This document shows, in pieces, positions 8,005 through 18,852 of a stretch of 38,269 nucleotides of DNA. Under the pieces are notes generated by a model. That model had not been told where the DNA came from. It did no database searches and saw nothing but the letters and a program-made list of their open reading frames with translations. The stretch's first letter is position 1. Each line of letters begins with the position of its first letter. Made by a program: the position numbers and the translations under genes. This DNA is from Prorocentrum cordatum. Taxonomy: Eukaryota; Sar; Dinophyceae; Prorocentrales; Prorocentraceae. The stretch is from assembly GCA_963575745.1 (NCBI GenBank), contig CAUYUJ010008125.1, positions 429,334-467,602 on the forward strand, written 5' to 3'.

Positions 8005-9540
8005 GGGGACTACAAGTATGTGGTAGTGGCATTGGGAGCCACGCGTAAGGGCATGAGGAAGTTTATTGAACGACCAACAGCAGCGGGAGCAAGGACCATT
8101 ACCAATGAGCACCTCCATTTTTTAGGTTTGTAAAGGCCCCAGACATGAATTCGATGCTACTGAGCATGCTTAAGCGAAACGTGTGAGCCGAGAGAGAACT
8201 GGACACATTGCGGGCCCGGGTTGAATGCGTGGGAGTGCGAAACAGATGTTCAGAAGAACGCGATGAATCGAGTTACACAAATAGCGGAGTCCAGGGCGGA
8301 GGGTAACAATCTTCCCAGCGGAGGTGGATATAAACGAGTTGGCGTATGTAAAACAATGTGGCAGCTCAAAACATTCGGAGGAGACAGAGCTGAATTCCGG
8401 GAGCGGAATGAACATCAGTTGCGCGCGCTGGCTCAATGTAGCCCCAGTCAGCGGAAGGCTCTGGAAACCTCACCGACAAAATGTAAACAATGGGCGGAAC
8501 TCGCTACGGGAAGAAGATGACGACGGCATTGTTCGATTTTTTAACGCGGGGTTAGCGGCAATGGAATACAACAGAGCGAATCAGACCAAAACGGATAGCG
8601 ATGACAACAACTTAGAGTTTGATATCAGCGCAGATATAGCACACAAGTTCGAGAAAGCTAGGTGTGGTACTTTCTCGGGGGCAAGTTTGGTGGGGTCAAA
8701 CCCAAGGGTGAATTCAAAGGTTTACGCGAAGGCGGCGGACTGCAGGCGCACCAACATACATATATATATATGTATGTATACACACTATGTCTGTATATGC
8801 TGACATACAGCTACAAGCGGTCTTCTGTCGGAGCGGGATTGTTCCTATCAGCCAATCTGATCTTGGCAATGGCCCCAGACAAACCCAAGAAGACCGGTGA
8901 CGTTGCAACCCGGTTGGAACAATGGTCTGCGTTAGTCGAAGAAGTGGGAAGCACGGTCTAACATGCTCACTGAACCTCGCCTTTCGCGTCGCTGCGCAAC
9001 GGGCAATGATGCCTCACGCTGGAGATTGGTATGTGGATTGGCTTCGAGATTTTTCAAGGCCCCGGATTCGTTAACGCAGGAGAGTTATTAGAAGCTCTAT
9101 CTCAAATGCGAGGATGGGGCCGAGAATCATGACGCGATGGGCATCGGAGGAGCGAGCGGCGTCAACGAGTGTAGCCGCAGACCCGGGGACGCCAATGAGG
9201 TGTGGAACGTGGAAGGATGCATTGACGCAGAAGGTTGTTTGCGGCTTGACTCAAGCTGGAATTGGTGTAGGGGCGCGTGCTGGGGAGGGAGAAGTGGTTG
9301 CCGCTTGACGGTGCTCACGTGTTACAACTGTGGCGACTTTTGTCCCACTGCAGCAAACAACGGGAAGGTCCCGGATAGTGATATGGCAGAAAGGCAAGGA
9401 AGTTAGAAGAGAGGGGCCCGAATGGTATATGGGCAGTACATTTAAAGGGACGGTTCGAGGTGATGGAAACGGAAACTCAGGAAAACGGCTATGAGTACGG
9501 TTCCAAAAAGGTTTCGTGCCCATAGGGGACAGAGAATATT
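8005..9540 (+). pseudogene. gag: copia gag remnant (capsid-like region and CCHC zinc knuckle)
   Basis: Gag forms the particle that packages element RNA. Readable pieces, in different frames, are: 8005-8133 (GDYKYVVVAL...TITNEHLHFL); 8127-8270 (FVKAPDMNSMLLSMLKRNV, stop, AERELDTLRARVECV); 8318-8460 (LKTFGGDRAEFRE..NEHQLRALAQ); 8520-8665 (...FDISADIAHKFEKAR); 8869-8960 (MAPDKPKKTGDVATRLEQW); and 9319-9348 (CYNCGDFCPTAAN), a CCHC knuckle that has lost its histidine through a short deletion. A last piece, 9423-9518, reads WAVHLKGRFEVMETETQ. These phrases match, from memory, gag regions of dinoflagellate copia-like elements. A TATATG microsatellite interrupts the region at 8755-8780. Confidence 0.65.
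8753..8812. repeat. Short TATATG microsatellite inside gag remnant
   Basis: ACATACATATATATATATGTATGTATACACAC-type sequence breaks the gag-derived stretch. It is partly palindromic. Confidence 0.7.
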
Positions 9541-11225
9541 GTGAACGCGCGGTGAAGATGAAGATGACCAGTTAGCGGCCAAGTTTAATGAAAAAGGCGC
9601 ACATGAGATTGGGCGAAACAGTGAAACATGGTCTGGCCAGGCAAAGCTCGGAGGGGCAGCCGAGGCCCCTGACATTTCGCTATGTCAGCTGCTGTCCAGA
9701 TGTCGCGGGGTCGATGCGACCTGCCCCCCCCCCCCCCCCCATCGGGGTTAGGCGAGCGGGCCCAACGGAATGGGGCAAGCGCGAAGGTCGACAGGCAGGT
9801 GCGCGCGAATTCAAGCGGCCCGCCGATTTCGCCGCTGCCGCCGCCGCGGCCCTGACGTAGCCCCAAGATGTCGCGGTGATTTCCGAAGTGCCCCCCGTGG
9901 GGTAGATGTGGTCACCGCCGACGTCCATCTTTCTTGAAGCTTGAGATCACCGCGTTTGCGGCCCAGGGCAAACCCAATATTATTTCGAGCAGGCTCCGCA
10001 ACCTTGCAAGACGCCTCGGGGGCGCCGCCCCGAGACGGCGCTGGCGGTCTGCAGCAGTGGCCCGGCGCGGCTCCAACGCGGCCGCAGATGCCCCCGTGCG
10101 GTTTCCAAGAAGGCCCAGGATGACCTGCGCAATGGGCGCCGCCCGCCTAGTGGCATTCACCCTTTATCCCCTCGCCCTTTCTCCGGTCATTGGCGCTCGT
10201 GAGGCTCGCGGGGTTCATCCAGTTCATCTCGTCGCAGTCGCAAGTGCCTCGGCCCGTTCTTCGCGCAGATGTCGCTTGGAATCTGAGCAGTTAAGAGCCC
10301 GAGTTGTGCGTCCGACCTGGAAGCGCGCAAGATACAATTGTGGGTGGCAAGCAACGCGTGGAGTTTCATCTCCAGACCTGCCGCGCCCGACGAGCGCCCC
10401 CGCGCGGCCGCGCGGAAGACGCGGGGGGGGGGTTGAGGTTGTCGTCATAATGGCGGGCTCTGGAGCGCGCGGCGCAGTATTGCTGGCAGAAGGTGGAGTT
10501 CATTCCCCAGTTAAACCGACAGAGTCACCCAGGGCCAGGGGGCGCTACAGCGCTGCAGGCCGCGCGTTCATCGAGAACTATGGCGGGGGGGTCGCTGTCG
10601 GGGGCGCGCGCGAGTCGACCGAAGCCGGCGCGCCCATCCACGTGGCCAGCGTGGGTGAAGGTGTTGGGATCCGCGGCGGTAGCGGTTGAGGCGCGAGGCC
10701 GAGTAGTTTAGGGCCGTGGCGAGAAGGGGCGCCCCCGCAGTTGCCTGGGGCGCGGGGCTTCGGGGCAGCGGGCCGCAGTGTGCGTGCGAGGAGGTGCGTT
10801 CCCATATAACCTGAGAGTACCGAATGGGGTTCAACTTCAGAGGGCGGGGGCCCGCTGGGTTTTTCTCCGAGGCAGGGGTCCGTGGAGGGCGTGTTCTTCT
10901 CATTCCGCGAGCGCCCGTGAGCCCCGAACTGGCGTTTGTCAATTGGGGGGGGGGGGGGCATGGCGAAGGGGGTGGCGGGGGGGGGGGGGGGGGGGGGGGG
11001 GGGGCGGGCCGCGAGTTGCGCGTCGCGGAGGGCCCGTTCGCGGCCGAGGAAGCGGAATCGCCTCCGCATGCGCCCCGTGTTTTAAGCCCCAATGAAGGAG
11101 AAGTAGAGCGACATAGCGCCGCGCCCTTTCCGCGTCCAAGTCGGCGCCCCCACTGCGTTCCTCTCTTCTTCTTTTTTTGTTGTCGGGGGGGGGGGGGGGG
11201 GGGCGACGGAAAACGGCGAGAGGCC
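9541..11225 (+). other. Expected protease and linker interval of the copia element; not recognisable
   Basis: By position this interval should hold the aspartic protease and spacer, but I find no credible DSG/DTG active site. It is GC-rich, with homopolymer runs: C14 near 9726-9740, a G-run at about 10977-11004 and another at about 11186-11203. A 251-codon frame at 9934-10689 is open, but its composition (arginine, alanine and glycine runs) looks like GC-driven openness. An insertion of unrelated GC-rich DNA is possible. Confidence 0.35.
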
Positions 11226-11805
11226 AGGGGGGTCGGCCGCAGGGGCTCCCGCCATCTTTGCGGACAGCGCGTGGCTAGACGTCGCGGGGGTGATTGGGAA
11301 GAAGGAGATGAACAATGGCGACCCAATGTTAGTTATGCGCTGTTGGCCTCTGAATCTAACATGGGGCGCGGTGGCGTTGAGGATGGGGCCAGGCCCGTAT
11401 TATGTGAAGGCCATGACTGACGTGGTCTCGATCGCTGGCCATGTCTTGTCATTCTGACGAGTGACGGTGGGCCAGCGATCGCTGCATCTGCAGTGGCAGT
11501 GGAAAGACTCGCGCGATTTGAACATGGGAGTTGAATATTGTCCGATCGGGGACTCGCAGGCGAACGGAGAAGGTGGAAGAGACGTTGGACTTGTACATGG
11601 GCAAGTCAGGACACTGGCTATTGCGTTGGGGGGCGAGTCTACAACGGAGTTTGGAGACAATCATGCCTTAATTCCATGGTTGGCATCTTGCGCTAGATGC
11701 CGAGTCATCCAAGAGCTTGTTTTGACCACCCGCGTGGGCAGTCGCTTCAAGGCGGAAGGAGGTGGGCGGGGCAGAATCTGGAACGTCGAAACAGTTTCTA
11801 ACATA
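11226..11805 (+). pseudogene. copia integrase remnant (rve core)
   Basis: The integrase would insert element cDNA using a D,D-35-E catalytic triad. The segment starts with a GDWEEGDEQ / NVSYALLASES block (about 11284-11355) that I align to the first-aspartate strand of related elements. ILTSDGGPAIAA (about 11450-11490) corresponds to the second-aspartate SDGEPAI motif. NMGVEYCPIGDSQANGE at about 11522-11572 matches the conserved ...SPVGDSQANGEVE block, with the catalytic Glu position at or next to the NGE, and VHGQVRTLAIAL follows. DNHALIPWLASCA (about 11655-11695) matches the HPIVPWLVRHA block. At least three frame changes and a stop separate these pieces. Confidence 0.65.
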
Positions 11806-11957
11806 TGAGAGGTGTCGTGCCAGCCGGGCCCGAACGCTGCAGGACGCGACGTCCAAGCAAGAGGTGTTGCTCCGATTGCAAGTGGTTCCAGCGCAGACAA
11901 GGCCGTTTACATGAAGCCAGTATTGGCCAGAGTTGCGGCTAAAAGCTCAGCCTATTT

Positions 11958-12095
11958 GGCCATGGGTCGGGCCCCCTGCTGTTATGCTTGTAGGGCGCTA
12001 GATGGGGGAGATGCTGGGCGCGGACCGCGCTGCGCGGGGTGTCGAGCGCGCGTTTTCGAGTGGTTACAGAGCCGCGATAATCCGAGCGCCTACTA
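11958..12095 (+). pseudogene. copia linker segment with paired cysteines
   Basis: The translation GRAPCCYACRALDGGDAG, then PRCAGCRARVFEWL, resembles the G-[FY]-T-x2-C-x2-C...H-x3-C-R-x-R-I spacer block that lies between integrase and reverse transcriptase in dinoflagellate copia-like elements, as I recall it. It could be a zinc-binding ribbon. Its function is unknown to me. Here the histidine position is replaced. The interval 12096-12840 continues this linker without any recognised motif; the poly-G run at 12238-12248 lies in it. Confidence 0.45.
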
Positions 12096-12842
12096 GAGGT
12101 TAGCTGCCGCCCGCCTTACTCGAGAGTCGCAAATCGGCGAAGAGGAAAATCAGCCATCACTCAGAAGGAACATCGGATTTGAATTGCCCGGCGCACGCGC
12201 ACTTAGGAACAACGGAGCGATGCGACAGCATCGCATCGGGGGGGGGGGATTATGCGTGCCAGATCGGTGCCCGTCAGCGAGTGTTAACGGACAGAAATGC
12301 AAGTTCGGGGATCCCATTCGCGTTGCCAGAGAGACGAAGATGAAGGGGGGTAGTAGGATGGCGTGAGTTAGGAGAAGATCGGGCAGGATTGGCAGAATCT
12401 GAGTGAATGAAAAAGATGGCGGCGATGTGGCAAGAGGCCAAGCGCCAGATGCATCGCGGCCAATCTCGACAGTAGGTATACTGGAAGCCTGAAGGCGTGG
12501 GTGGAGCACTTGACCTCGGCGACAGACCCGCGGACAAGTCCGGGAATTTTGAAGGAGGGGGGGTTGGGAACATGGGCGAAGTGCGATTGGGACTTTGCGC
12601 GCCCGGGCTAACTGATAAGATCCGCAGAATGGTTGATCGGTCAGGAAACGCAAGCGATCCGCGAGGTGGATGGAATCAGAATAGCCGTTAGAGTGAATGG
12701 ACAGGGTCGGCGTTCTGTGCAGACACACGTGAGTGAATCCTGCCCTTCCGTCGGGGTAACGGGCGTGGCTGAACGTGTCGGACTCGTGCCTGGGTTCGGC
12801 ATGGACCTGGCCACTTGTGTTGGGTAGGGTAACCCATGGGCC

Positions 12843-13260
12843 TTGAGTAGTGATGTTACGCGAAGTAAAGCAAAGGAGATCATCAAAATAAATGCTGCGC
12901 CCCTACTGATCGTGAGCCCGATGCGCTCAGCGTTCCGCAGGCATCAGACGTTCGACATCGCAAGATCAGGAGCTGACGTAATCAGGGAACTGTTCGAGCG
13001 CCGAGTTAAACATCTCAAAGTTTGTCATGGAGTTATGCGAAGTTTAGCGACGTAATGGGTCGTATCTTCCATGTGAACATCCGGCTGGAGTCTCTCGTTG
13101 GATTGCGAGCTTGGTTCAAGGAGTACTCCAGCAACAAGTCGTCAACGTCTACGGGGGTGACATGTGCCTGTTTGATCTCAAACGCATGCGCAGATGAAAG
13201 AATTCAGGTGTGGAGCAAACCGCGCGGTCTATGACGAGCAGCGCCTACTTCGGAATGGAT
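12843..13260 (+). pseudogene. copia-associated domain with degenerate SPPC-like motif
   Basis: The translation at 12843-13055 contains LLIVSPMRSAFRRHQTF followed by a helical segment (IRELFERRVKHLKV). In relatives I recall, this position reads LLIGSPPCTxFS...and is followed by a HEHP block. That arrangement recalls the PPC (motif IV) loop of C5-DNA methyltransferases, but whether the fold is truly related is not established here. Downstream, MCLFDLK (about 13160) and MTSSAYFGMD (about 13230) fit a MCMFGL and RTRFLTNS-type block of the same domain, in shifted frames. Function unknown. Confidence 0.4.
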
Positions 13261-13554
13261 GTCAGCTTGAGGCGTCCGAAATGCTGGCGCGTGGAGTTAG
13301 TTGGGTGGGAGAACCAGAGGGTCCGAGGTGTATCCGGATAAGTTATGCTGGGCCATCCCGGCAGGGCCTGTAAGGCGCATGAAGCTGGGCGGCCGCGCCG
13401 GGTGCTCGTTCTGGTCCGATGAATTTGCAGCGGATCGGGCAACCTGCGAGGCCGCGACGTAAACGCAGGGGCAATCCGCAATTTCAGTACTCGACGGCTT
13501 GATCTACTGGGGGAACAGGGCCCGACATGAAATCGGTGTACCAGAGGAGTTGCC

Positions 13555-13757
13555 GCAATGCTTCGACGAGACGTAAGATTGACCTTTCGCAGGAGTGACT
13601 TTTGGGCGCGGGCGCAGATGGGTCCCCAGATGGTTGATAACGAAACAGTAGCAGCTGCATGCGCGCCCAGGTGTGGCCCTCCCGCGGCCCCCCAAAAGCC
13701 GCGCACCAAAGGTCTTTAATACCCAGGGTCACTCTGGCGTATAGCCGAAATGCTGGA
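13555..13757 (+). mobile_element. ~200-bp terminal-inverted-repeat element, copy 1 (nested in copia)
   Basis: It shares blocks with 28082-28284 in the same orientation: CTTTCGC-GGAGTGACTTTTGG near the start; GCGCACCAAAGG, TACCCAGGGTCA and CCGCGGC-CCCCAAAA near the end. The ends are inverted repeats: AAGATTGACC and GAGTGACTTTTGG on the left face GGGTCACTCT and CCAAAGG on the right. It has no coding capacity, which fits a MITE or introner-like element. No clear target duplication was found. Confidence 0.7.
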
Positions 13758-14111
13758 CAACTCAGTGTAGACTGGCTGGCCAACGAAATAACAGGCAAGG
13801 AAATTGGAGACAGCTCAGAGGAGAGCCCACAGACATCGGAGCAACGTTCGAATACTTAGCCATCTGGGCAATGCAACCACGCGCATGGGAATACGACGAG
13901 TGCGCGTATGAGGATTGGTTCAATTGCCGGGCATGCGTGAGCCTTGCGGAGAAATCGGGCACGCGGGCCCGATCGCGCGAGAGGATGCACTCGCTGTTCA
14001 TCACAGCGGGGGCGGTAGGAAACAAGCGCAGTCTAATGTCTGAGGGGCTGAGCTTAACCATGAACTGCTTGTGGAAGCCAGGCGGGGAGAACTTGGGCAT
14101 TTCAGGGCAGC

Positions 14112-14870
14112 GTGGTGGTTGCGGAAATGTGGGTGGATGTGTTTTGGGAGGTTGTTGGAACAAGGGACCCGATCGGGATTTTGCGGATAAGCGTGAATGA
14201 GAGAGACGAGACCAACCTTGAGTGTTGGCCCAGTTTGCTGGCGCAACAAGTTGAGCACGTCTCAGAAGACAAGCGCACGTTCGTGGCCGCCCCGCCCCTA
14301 GAACAGCAAGAGTTACTCTTCTCCGCAGCGGTGATTAGAGGCATGGGATTCAACGACGTGGGAAGAGAAAGATGGGTGAGTATCGGATTCGCCGACGCGG
14401 GGTCGCCTTCTTTCACGCGCTGACGCCGCGGGCGCGTATTTTTTAGTCCCCGCGCAGCAGATTCGAACCAGGATTGAGCGGGCCGTTGCGCAAGTGCGTG
14501 CGTGGAGCTTCGGATGCAGCGAGCACGCGGGGAAATTGTTGCGTGGATTTCGCTGGGAAAAAATTGGCTGCGGCAGTGGGTTAGCGTCGCCATGTGCATT
14601 CGAACGCAGGAAGAGCACGCTATAGTTAAACATTCACGGCGAGGACTGCGCCCTGCAAGGCAGGGGTGTCAACCCTGACCGGTTTGACGAGGGCTTCGAA
14701 ACCGAGGTGAAGTGAAGGCTAGGGCCAGGAGTTCAAAGGAAGTGGAGCAGTCCATCGGAGTACTCAGCAGGATCATTGAATGGAATGAGGTCGCGTCATG
14801 GTACAAAGCGGCCGAGCGAAGTCTCGGTGAGCAGTTGCAATTAGGAGTGGGCGGTGAAATCAAGCGCGCC
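14112..14870 (+). pseudogene. copia reverse transcriptase remnant
   Basis: RNA-dependent DNA polymerase of the element. DPIGILRISVNERDETN (about 14169-14216) corresponds to the PIGVRWVDTNKGDExNPxYRSRLVA start of copia RT. VSEDKRTFVAAPPLEQQELLFSAAVIRGMGF (about 14262-14354) matches the ...LFAATPPLEAxKLLFS block, and IGFADAGSPSFTR the DVRRAFFHA block with the first catalytic aspartate. SPCAFE at 14588-14607 and IHGEDC at 14632-14649 match SPCxF...VHGDDF, the catalytic box, where the first of the two Asp codons now reads Glu. The segment ends with EQSIGVLSRIIEW (about 14747-14785). Stops occur near 14421 and around 14450-14480. Confidence 0.7.
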
Positions 14871-15199
14871 AGGTGCAGCGTTTCATGTGCGCGTTCTTGC
14901 GTTTATGAACTTGCGCCGTTGCGCGTCCGCGATGGCGGGGTCTGAGCAATGTCCGGGGGAATTTCGCGCGCGGCAGTTTGTGTGTGCGCGAAACACAGGT
15001 GTGGGTGTATATGAGGCGCGTTCTTGGTTTTATGACAATGCTTTTCTCCGACCCTTTGCGGTTGCATTTTCCGCAAGTTGCCAGGGGCCTCTTCTGGGGC
15101 GCGCGCAGCTGGCGGCGGTCGTTGGGCCGCGGGCTCTAGAGGGAAGCCTTGCGCAGTCCAAATGTGATGTGGTGGGCGTGGGGGATGGCTTGGGTCGCC

Positions 15200-15833
15200 T
15201 TCAGTTGCCCCCGTATGGTGTGAAGAAATAGCAGGCGTTTGTTGCCAGGGTCCATGCCGAGCTCGAGACCGGCCAGACATGCAAGTTGCAGTGGGCGAGC
15301 TTGCGAGGTGCAAGGCAGACCCGCGCCCGGAGCTTGGGATAACCTTGGGGCGTTCGGTGAATATTCGAGAACTCGATTTAAGCGCAGCTTCTTTACAAAG
15401 GTATCTAGTGATTTGGACCGACGCGGATGATGCTGGATGCGAGAAACACAGTAACACGTCATGCGGGGGAGTGACTATGTGGGGTGAGCATATCATCAGA
15501 TCTTGGAGCACGACGCAAATCGTTATTGCATTCTCATGTGGAGAGGCTGGGCATTGCGGATGGTAGAAAGAGGATCTGGCAGGTTACGAATTCAGGCGGT
15601 ATTGCGAGATTACGACATCGGAACGCAGGTAGTGATCAAAAGTGGTGCTAGCGCAACCATCGCACATGGCTCCAGGATCAGGAGAGGATACATGGTCGTG
15701 AAACGACGCCAGCGACAACCCAGCCGATGCACTGACCATGTAGGTTAACAATGATACCCCGATTAAAAACATGTACAACATTAACCAACTACCATTTTCA
15801 GGAATACGCAGGTCAGCAACAGCGATGAATGCT
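15200..15833 (+). pseudogene. copia RNase H remnant and polyprotein C-terminus
   Basis: Removes template RNA during reverse transcription. DRPDMQVAVGELARC at 15267-15311 matches the DRPDIQFAxRxxxR entry motif. IWTDADDAGCEKHSNTSCGGV at about 15411-15473 matches TDADWAGCxxTRKSTSGGV, with Trp changed to Asp and KST lost. SWSTTQIVIAFSCGEA (about 15504-15551) matches SWSxTQxxIALSSGEAE. AVLRDYDIGTQVVIKSGASA (about 15592-15651) matches the following KSDASAA block. The final piece 15728-15832 reads ADALTM, stop, VNNDTPIKNMYNIN. The element family usually has TKYV here, so the stop sits at the expected tyrosine. Confidence 0.75.
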
Positions 15834-18389
15834 AAACTGCCGCCGCCATTTGCCTGCCGAGCGCTTGCGGCAAATGCGTTGCCATAATCCTTTCGCTACC
15901 TCCTCTGCCAGCGCCGCTGTTGCCACTGCTGTGGCCCGTGGGGTCTCAGATGGCCCCGGTGTCAGCTTGTTTGTCGACGCCGGACCGGCGGCGATGGGCG
16001 GCCTCGCGGAGAAGGCTGCAGATCGGCGGGTTATGGATCGCCTCGGTGCCCAGGCTGTTGTCCTTGAGGCCGTTGCCGACGCGTGCCGCGGCGCCGACGT
16101 CGCGGGCGCCAGATGCTTCCGTGGTGAGAGGCGCGCCCGCGCGCTGGTCAACGACGACTATGAGAAGATGGGCGCCGAGCGGGGTTATGCGTTGCAACGA
16201 GTTGAGTGTTCGGCGGATCGACGAGCTCGGACTTCTCCAGGCGTAGACGTAGGATGCCAACCCCCCACCGTTGCGCCGTGGCGTGGACGGGGGCGGCCTG
16301 GGCAGGCCAGCGACGTTGCGCCGCAAAATAGCTGACTTCGTGCCCGCCATCGCGTTAACGGGCCAGGTTGGCGATGCAGTCCAACAGGAACCCGGGCTGG
16401 CCCTTCGTCGCGCCAAAGTGGGGGCGGCCACCGATTAAAATGATATATCGGGCTTGCTCAGTTCACGATGGAAAGGCGCGCGAGAGGTCATTGGCCCCGA
16501 GGCTGGCGTTGCGGTGCCGCCCCCGGCGAGCTAGCGGGGCATGCTCATGCCGGCGCCTGTGCGGAAGGCAGCCCCGAAGACGTTGGCCAGTAACGTCGAA
16601 GCGGGCGCCATTTCCAGGACTTGCAGAACCTCCGCTGGCCAACCTCGACAACCCGCTTCCTCTTGCGCCAGGCGCTTCGCGGGAGGGTCCTCCCAGGCGG
16701 GGGAAGTCAGTGAACGAAATGCCGAAGGCCGATGAGCGTGCTCGGAGCAGGTGGCCATTTGAAAGCGGCGATTGGGCCGCCGGCGGCAGGGGGCGGCGCT
16801 GGGCCACCCCCGCCGCTGGCGGGCCCTGCGCGAGCCCGGTTCCCAGCGCTCGCGCTAGAGAACAGGGCGAATGCAAGGGCCGTCGAGGTTTTCGCTCGCG
16901 CGGTTCTGGTGGCGCTTCTGCGGTTGCCGGAAAGTGGATTCCATTCGAAGTGAGCTAACAGTTGCCGTTTTGGTTGCCAGGGCGCGCGCCGACTGTTGCC
17001 GATGCCTTTACTTCGTTGCCCTCCACAGTGGTGTGAGCGGCAAAGCGAGCATAGGTTGGCCATCGCGACTCTTTGTTATCGCAGGTCAGCCGCTTGCAGT
17101 TGAAGTCACGCCACAATTTCTGCCCTGGGAATGCCGATCGACTCTGATTGGACGTTCGCGCATGTCGGCGAGAGAAATTGGTGGAGTCCCCACCGCCGTG
17201 TTCCCAGCGCGCAAGTCGACGTCCAAACTGCGCCAGACATGCAGGAAGAGTTACCCGTCATGTGCACAACCATGCTCGGCATGTTGTGGGTCGGTAGCTC
17301 GATGGTTGGTTCTCGGCGTTGAAGTTTTCTACGAGGAATCATATGGTAATCGTTATGAGATTTGATCTGGAATGATGGCCATACTATTCGCCGCGAAGGA
17401 GCTGGCCGAATTCTTCGCCAAGTTCGCAGATGGTGTGCTCTTTATGTAGAGCCATATCATGGCTCGCAACCGTTGCCGAGGGGCGAGCTGCAGCGCGACG
17501 GCCGCGACGCGTCGCAGACCGCCTGGTATCGGACCGCCCATCGAGGTCGAGTTTTCCAGGCAGCATTGCGCTCTCGACTCGAGGCCATGTCGCGTTCTCG
17601 TCAGTCAAGCGAGCGAGATGTCCGCCGCGTGGTGCAAAGTTAGGACAGGAGGTGTCTGATGGCAGTCATGGCTGCCAGCGTCCGATTTCAAATTGGTTAA
17701 GTGGAGGAAGGTAGCAGACCGACTCATGCGCGGGCGACGAGTTAATCGAGGGGCCGAGTGTCTCCGGCAGGGCCTAACGCAGATCGACTATTGCGGGAGG
17801 CATTTGGCATGCGCAACATCATTGTCGACGAGGCCCCTTGGAGGATGCGCGAGGGCGACTTTGATTGTTTGGTTGTCCAGCAGCAGGTCGACAAAGCTGA
17901 GAACGGCGCGGCAATGCGCGACCCGATGGGCGCCTGCCCGCGTCCACTCCCGACAGCGCGCCATCGGGCGCTGCGAATGCGGGCGGCGGGGCATCCGCGC
18001 CTCCAATTAGCGCGCTGGGCAGGCGCCGGCGTCAGGTAGCATTACTACCTCTTCCCATGCGCCTTTAACTGATCAGTATGACGGAAGATGTTAATGAACA
18101 GAACTACCGAATCTGGTAGTCAGTCTGAGCGTGCCGGAGCACTGCGCGGTGCATTTCAACTCGTGTATCACATGTATCAAGTCTGAGCATTTGCGCCCAA
18201 ACCGTAGTCGCCTGTTGCCAGTGCTGTGGTACGATCTTGCAACCAACCCCATTTTAACTTCTAGATTCGTTGGGCTGGCCTGAGAGTGGTGCAGTTGTAG
18301 CGACTTAGGGTTATCATCCAGGTTGTTTTACAACTTGCAGTTCGTCGTCTGGTCAATCGGCTTATCACCTGAATGGGGGGGGGGGCAGA
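15834..18389 (+). other. Unidentified 2.5-kb interval between RNase H and 3' LTR
   Basis: Several frames look protein-like but I recognise none: 15829-16335 (168 codons, includes GPGVSLFVDAGPAAMGGLAEKA); 16368-16958; 17374-17450 (MAILFAAKELAEFFAKFADG, then TAG); and 17758-18039 (MRNIIVDEAPWRMREGDFDC). The pieces look like an old coding region broken by frameshifts. Possibilities are an extra ORF of the retrotransposon, a captured host gene, or a second inserted element. From 18040 to 18374 nothing coding is seen. Confidence 0.35.
18371..18387 (+). promoter_or_regulatory. Candidate polypurine tract before the 3' LTR
   Basis: GAATGGGGGGGGGGG (G11 at 18375-18385) lies five bases upstream of the repeat start, where plus-strand priming occurs in LTR elements. 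The homopolymer may have expanded after insertion. Confidence 0.4.
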
Positions 18390-18557
18390 ACATGATTTTA
18401 CGACTGGGTGAGAAGCATAGCTGTGTGTAGTAGCTGGATGGTCGTCGTTGCGGACGCTGTTTGGCTCAATCATTTTGCTTGTGGAGCTTACGTCTGCTTA
18501 GCCCACGACAGAGACATCGGCTCGTTCCCGTGTAATTCCTTTTCCAGGATTTGCATG
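18390..18557 (+). repeat. 3' long terminal repeat of the copia element
   Basis: It matches 7680-7847 over its full 168 bases without gaps (see the 5' copy). Shared landmarks are TGGGTGAGAA, TGTGTGTAGTAGC, ACGCTGTTTGGCTCAA, TAGCCCAC, CTCGTTCCCG and CCAGGATTTGCATG. The divergence of the pair, about 19%, suggests an old insertion. Confidence 0.7.
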
Positions 18558-18852
18558 GGGCGGCAGAGGAGGAATATGAGGAGGATGCAGAGGCGGAGCA
18601 CGTGGATTATGATGATGATGCTGATGATGATGATGATGATGATGGTGCTGATGAGGATGATGGTGACGATGCTGATGTTGATGACGCTGGTGATGCTGAT
18701 GCACGTGATGCTGATGGTGGTGGTGGTGGTGATGCTGATGGTGATGATGCTGATGATGATGGCAATGATGGTGCTGATGATGATGATGAGGAGGAGGATG
18801 AGGTTGAGGAGGAGAAGGAACAGAAGGAAGAGGACGAGGAGGAGGAGGACCA
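18558..18852. repeat. GGA then (GAT)n then GGA low-complexity block
   Basis: Runs of GATGAT and GCTGAT triplets (18606-18785) flanked by GAGGAG runs. Frames read only poly-Asp, Met or His. Confidence 0.85.

Larger units (their letters stand above)
7680..18557 (+). mobile_element. Degenerate Ty1/copia-type LTR retrotransposon, full length with nested insertion
   Basis: Two direct repeats of 168 bp delimit 10.9 kb. Between them, on the plus strand and in the copia order, I read remnants of gag with a CCHC knuckle, an integrase, a copia-type linker with paired cysteines, a reverse transcriptase and an RNase H. The Ty1/copia order (integrase before reverse transcriptase) is the basis for the class call. 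Every domain is broken by frameshifts or stops, so this is a dead copy. A TIR element is nested at 13555-13757. The interval 15834-18389, between RNase H and the 3' repeat, is unusually long. No target-site duplication is visible at the outer ends (TAGC before, GGGC after). Confidence 0.75.

Noticed and set aside
9934-10689. 251-codon GC-rich frame in the copia interval as a captured gene
   Set aside because: It is composed of Arg/Ala/Gly runs typical of random GC-rich DNA, has no motif, and overlaps open frames on the other strand.
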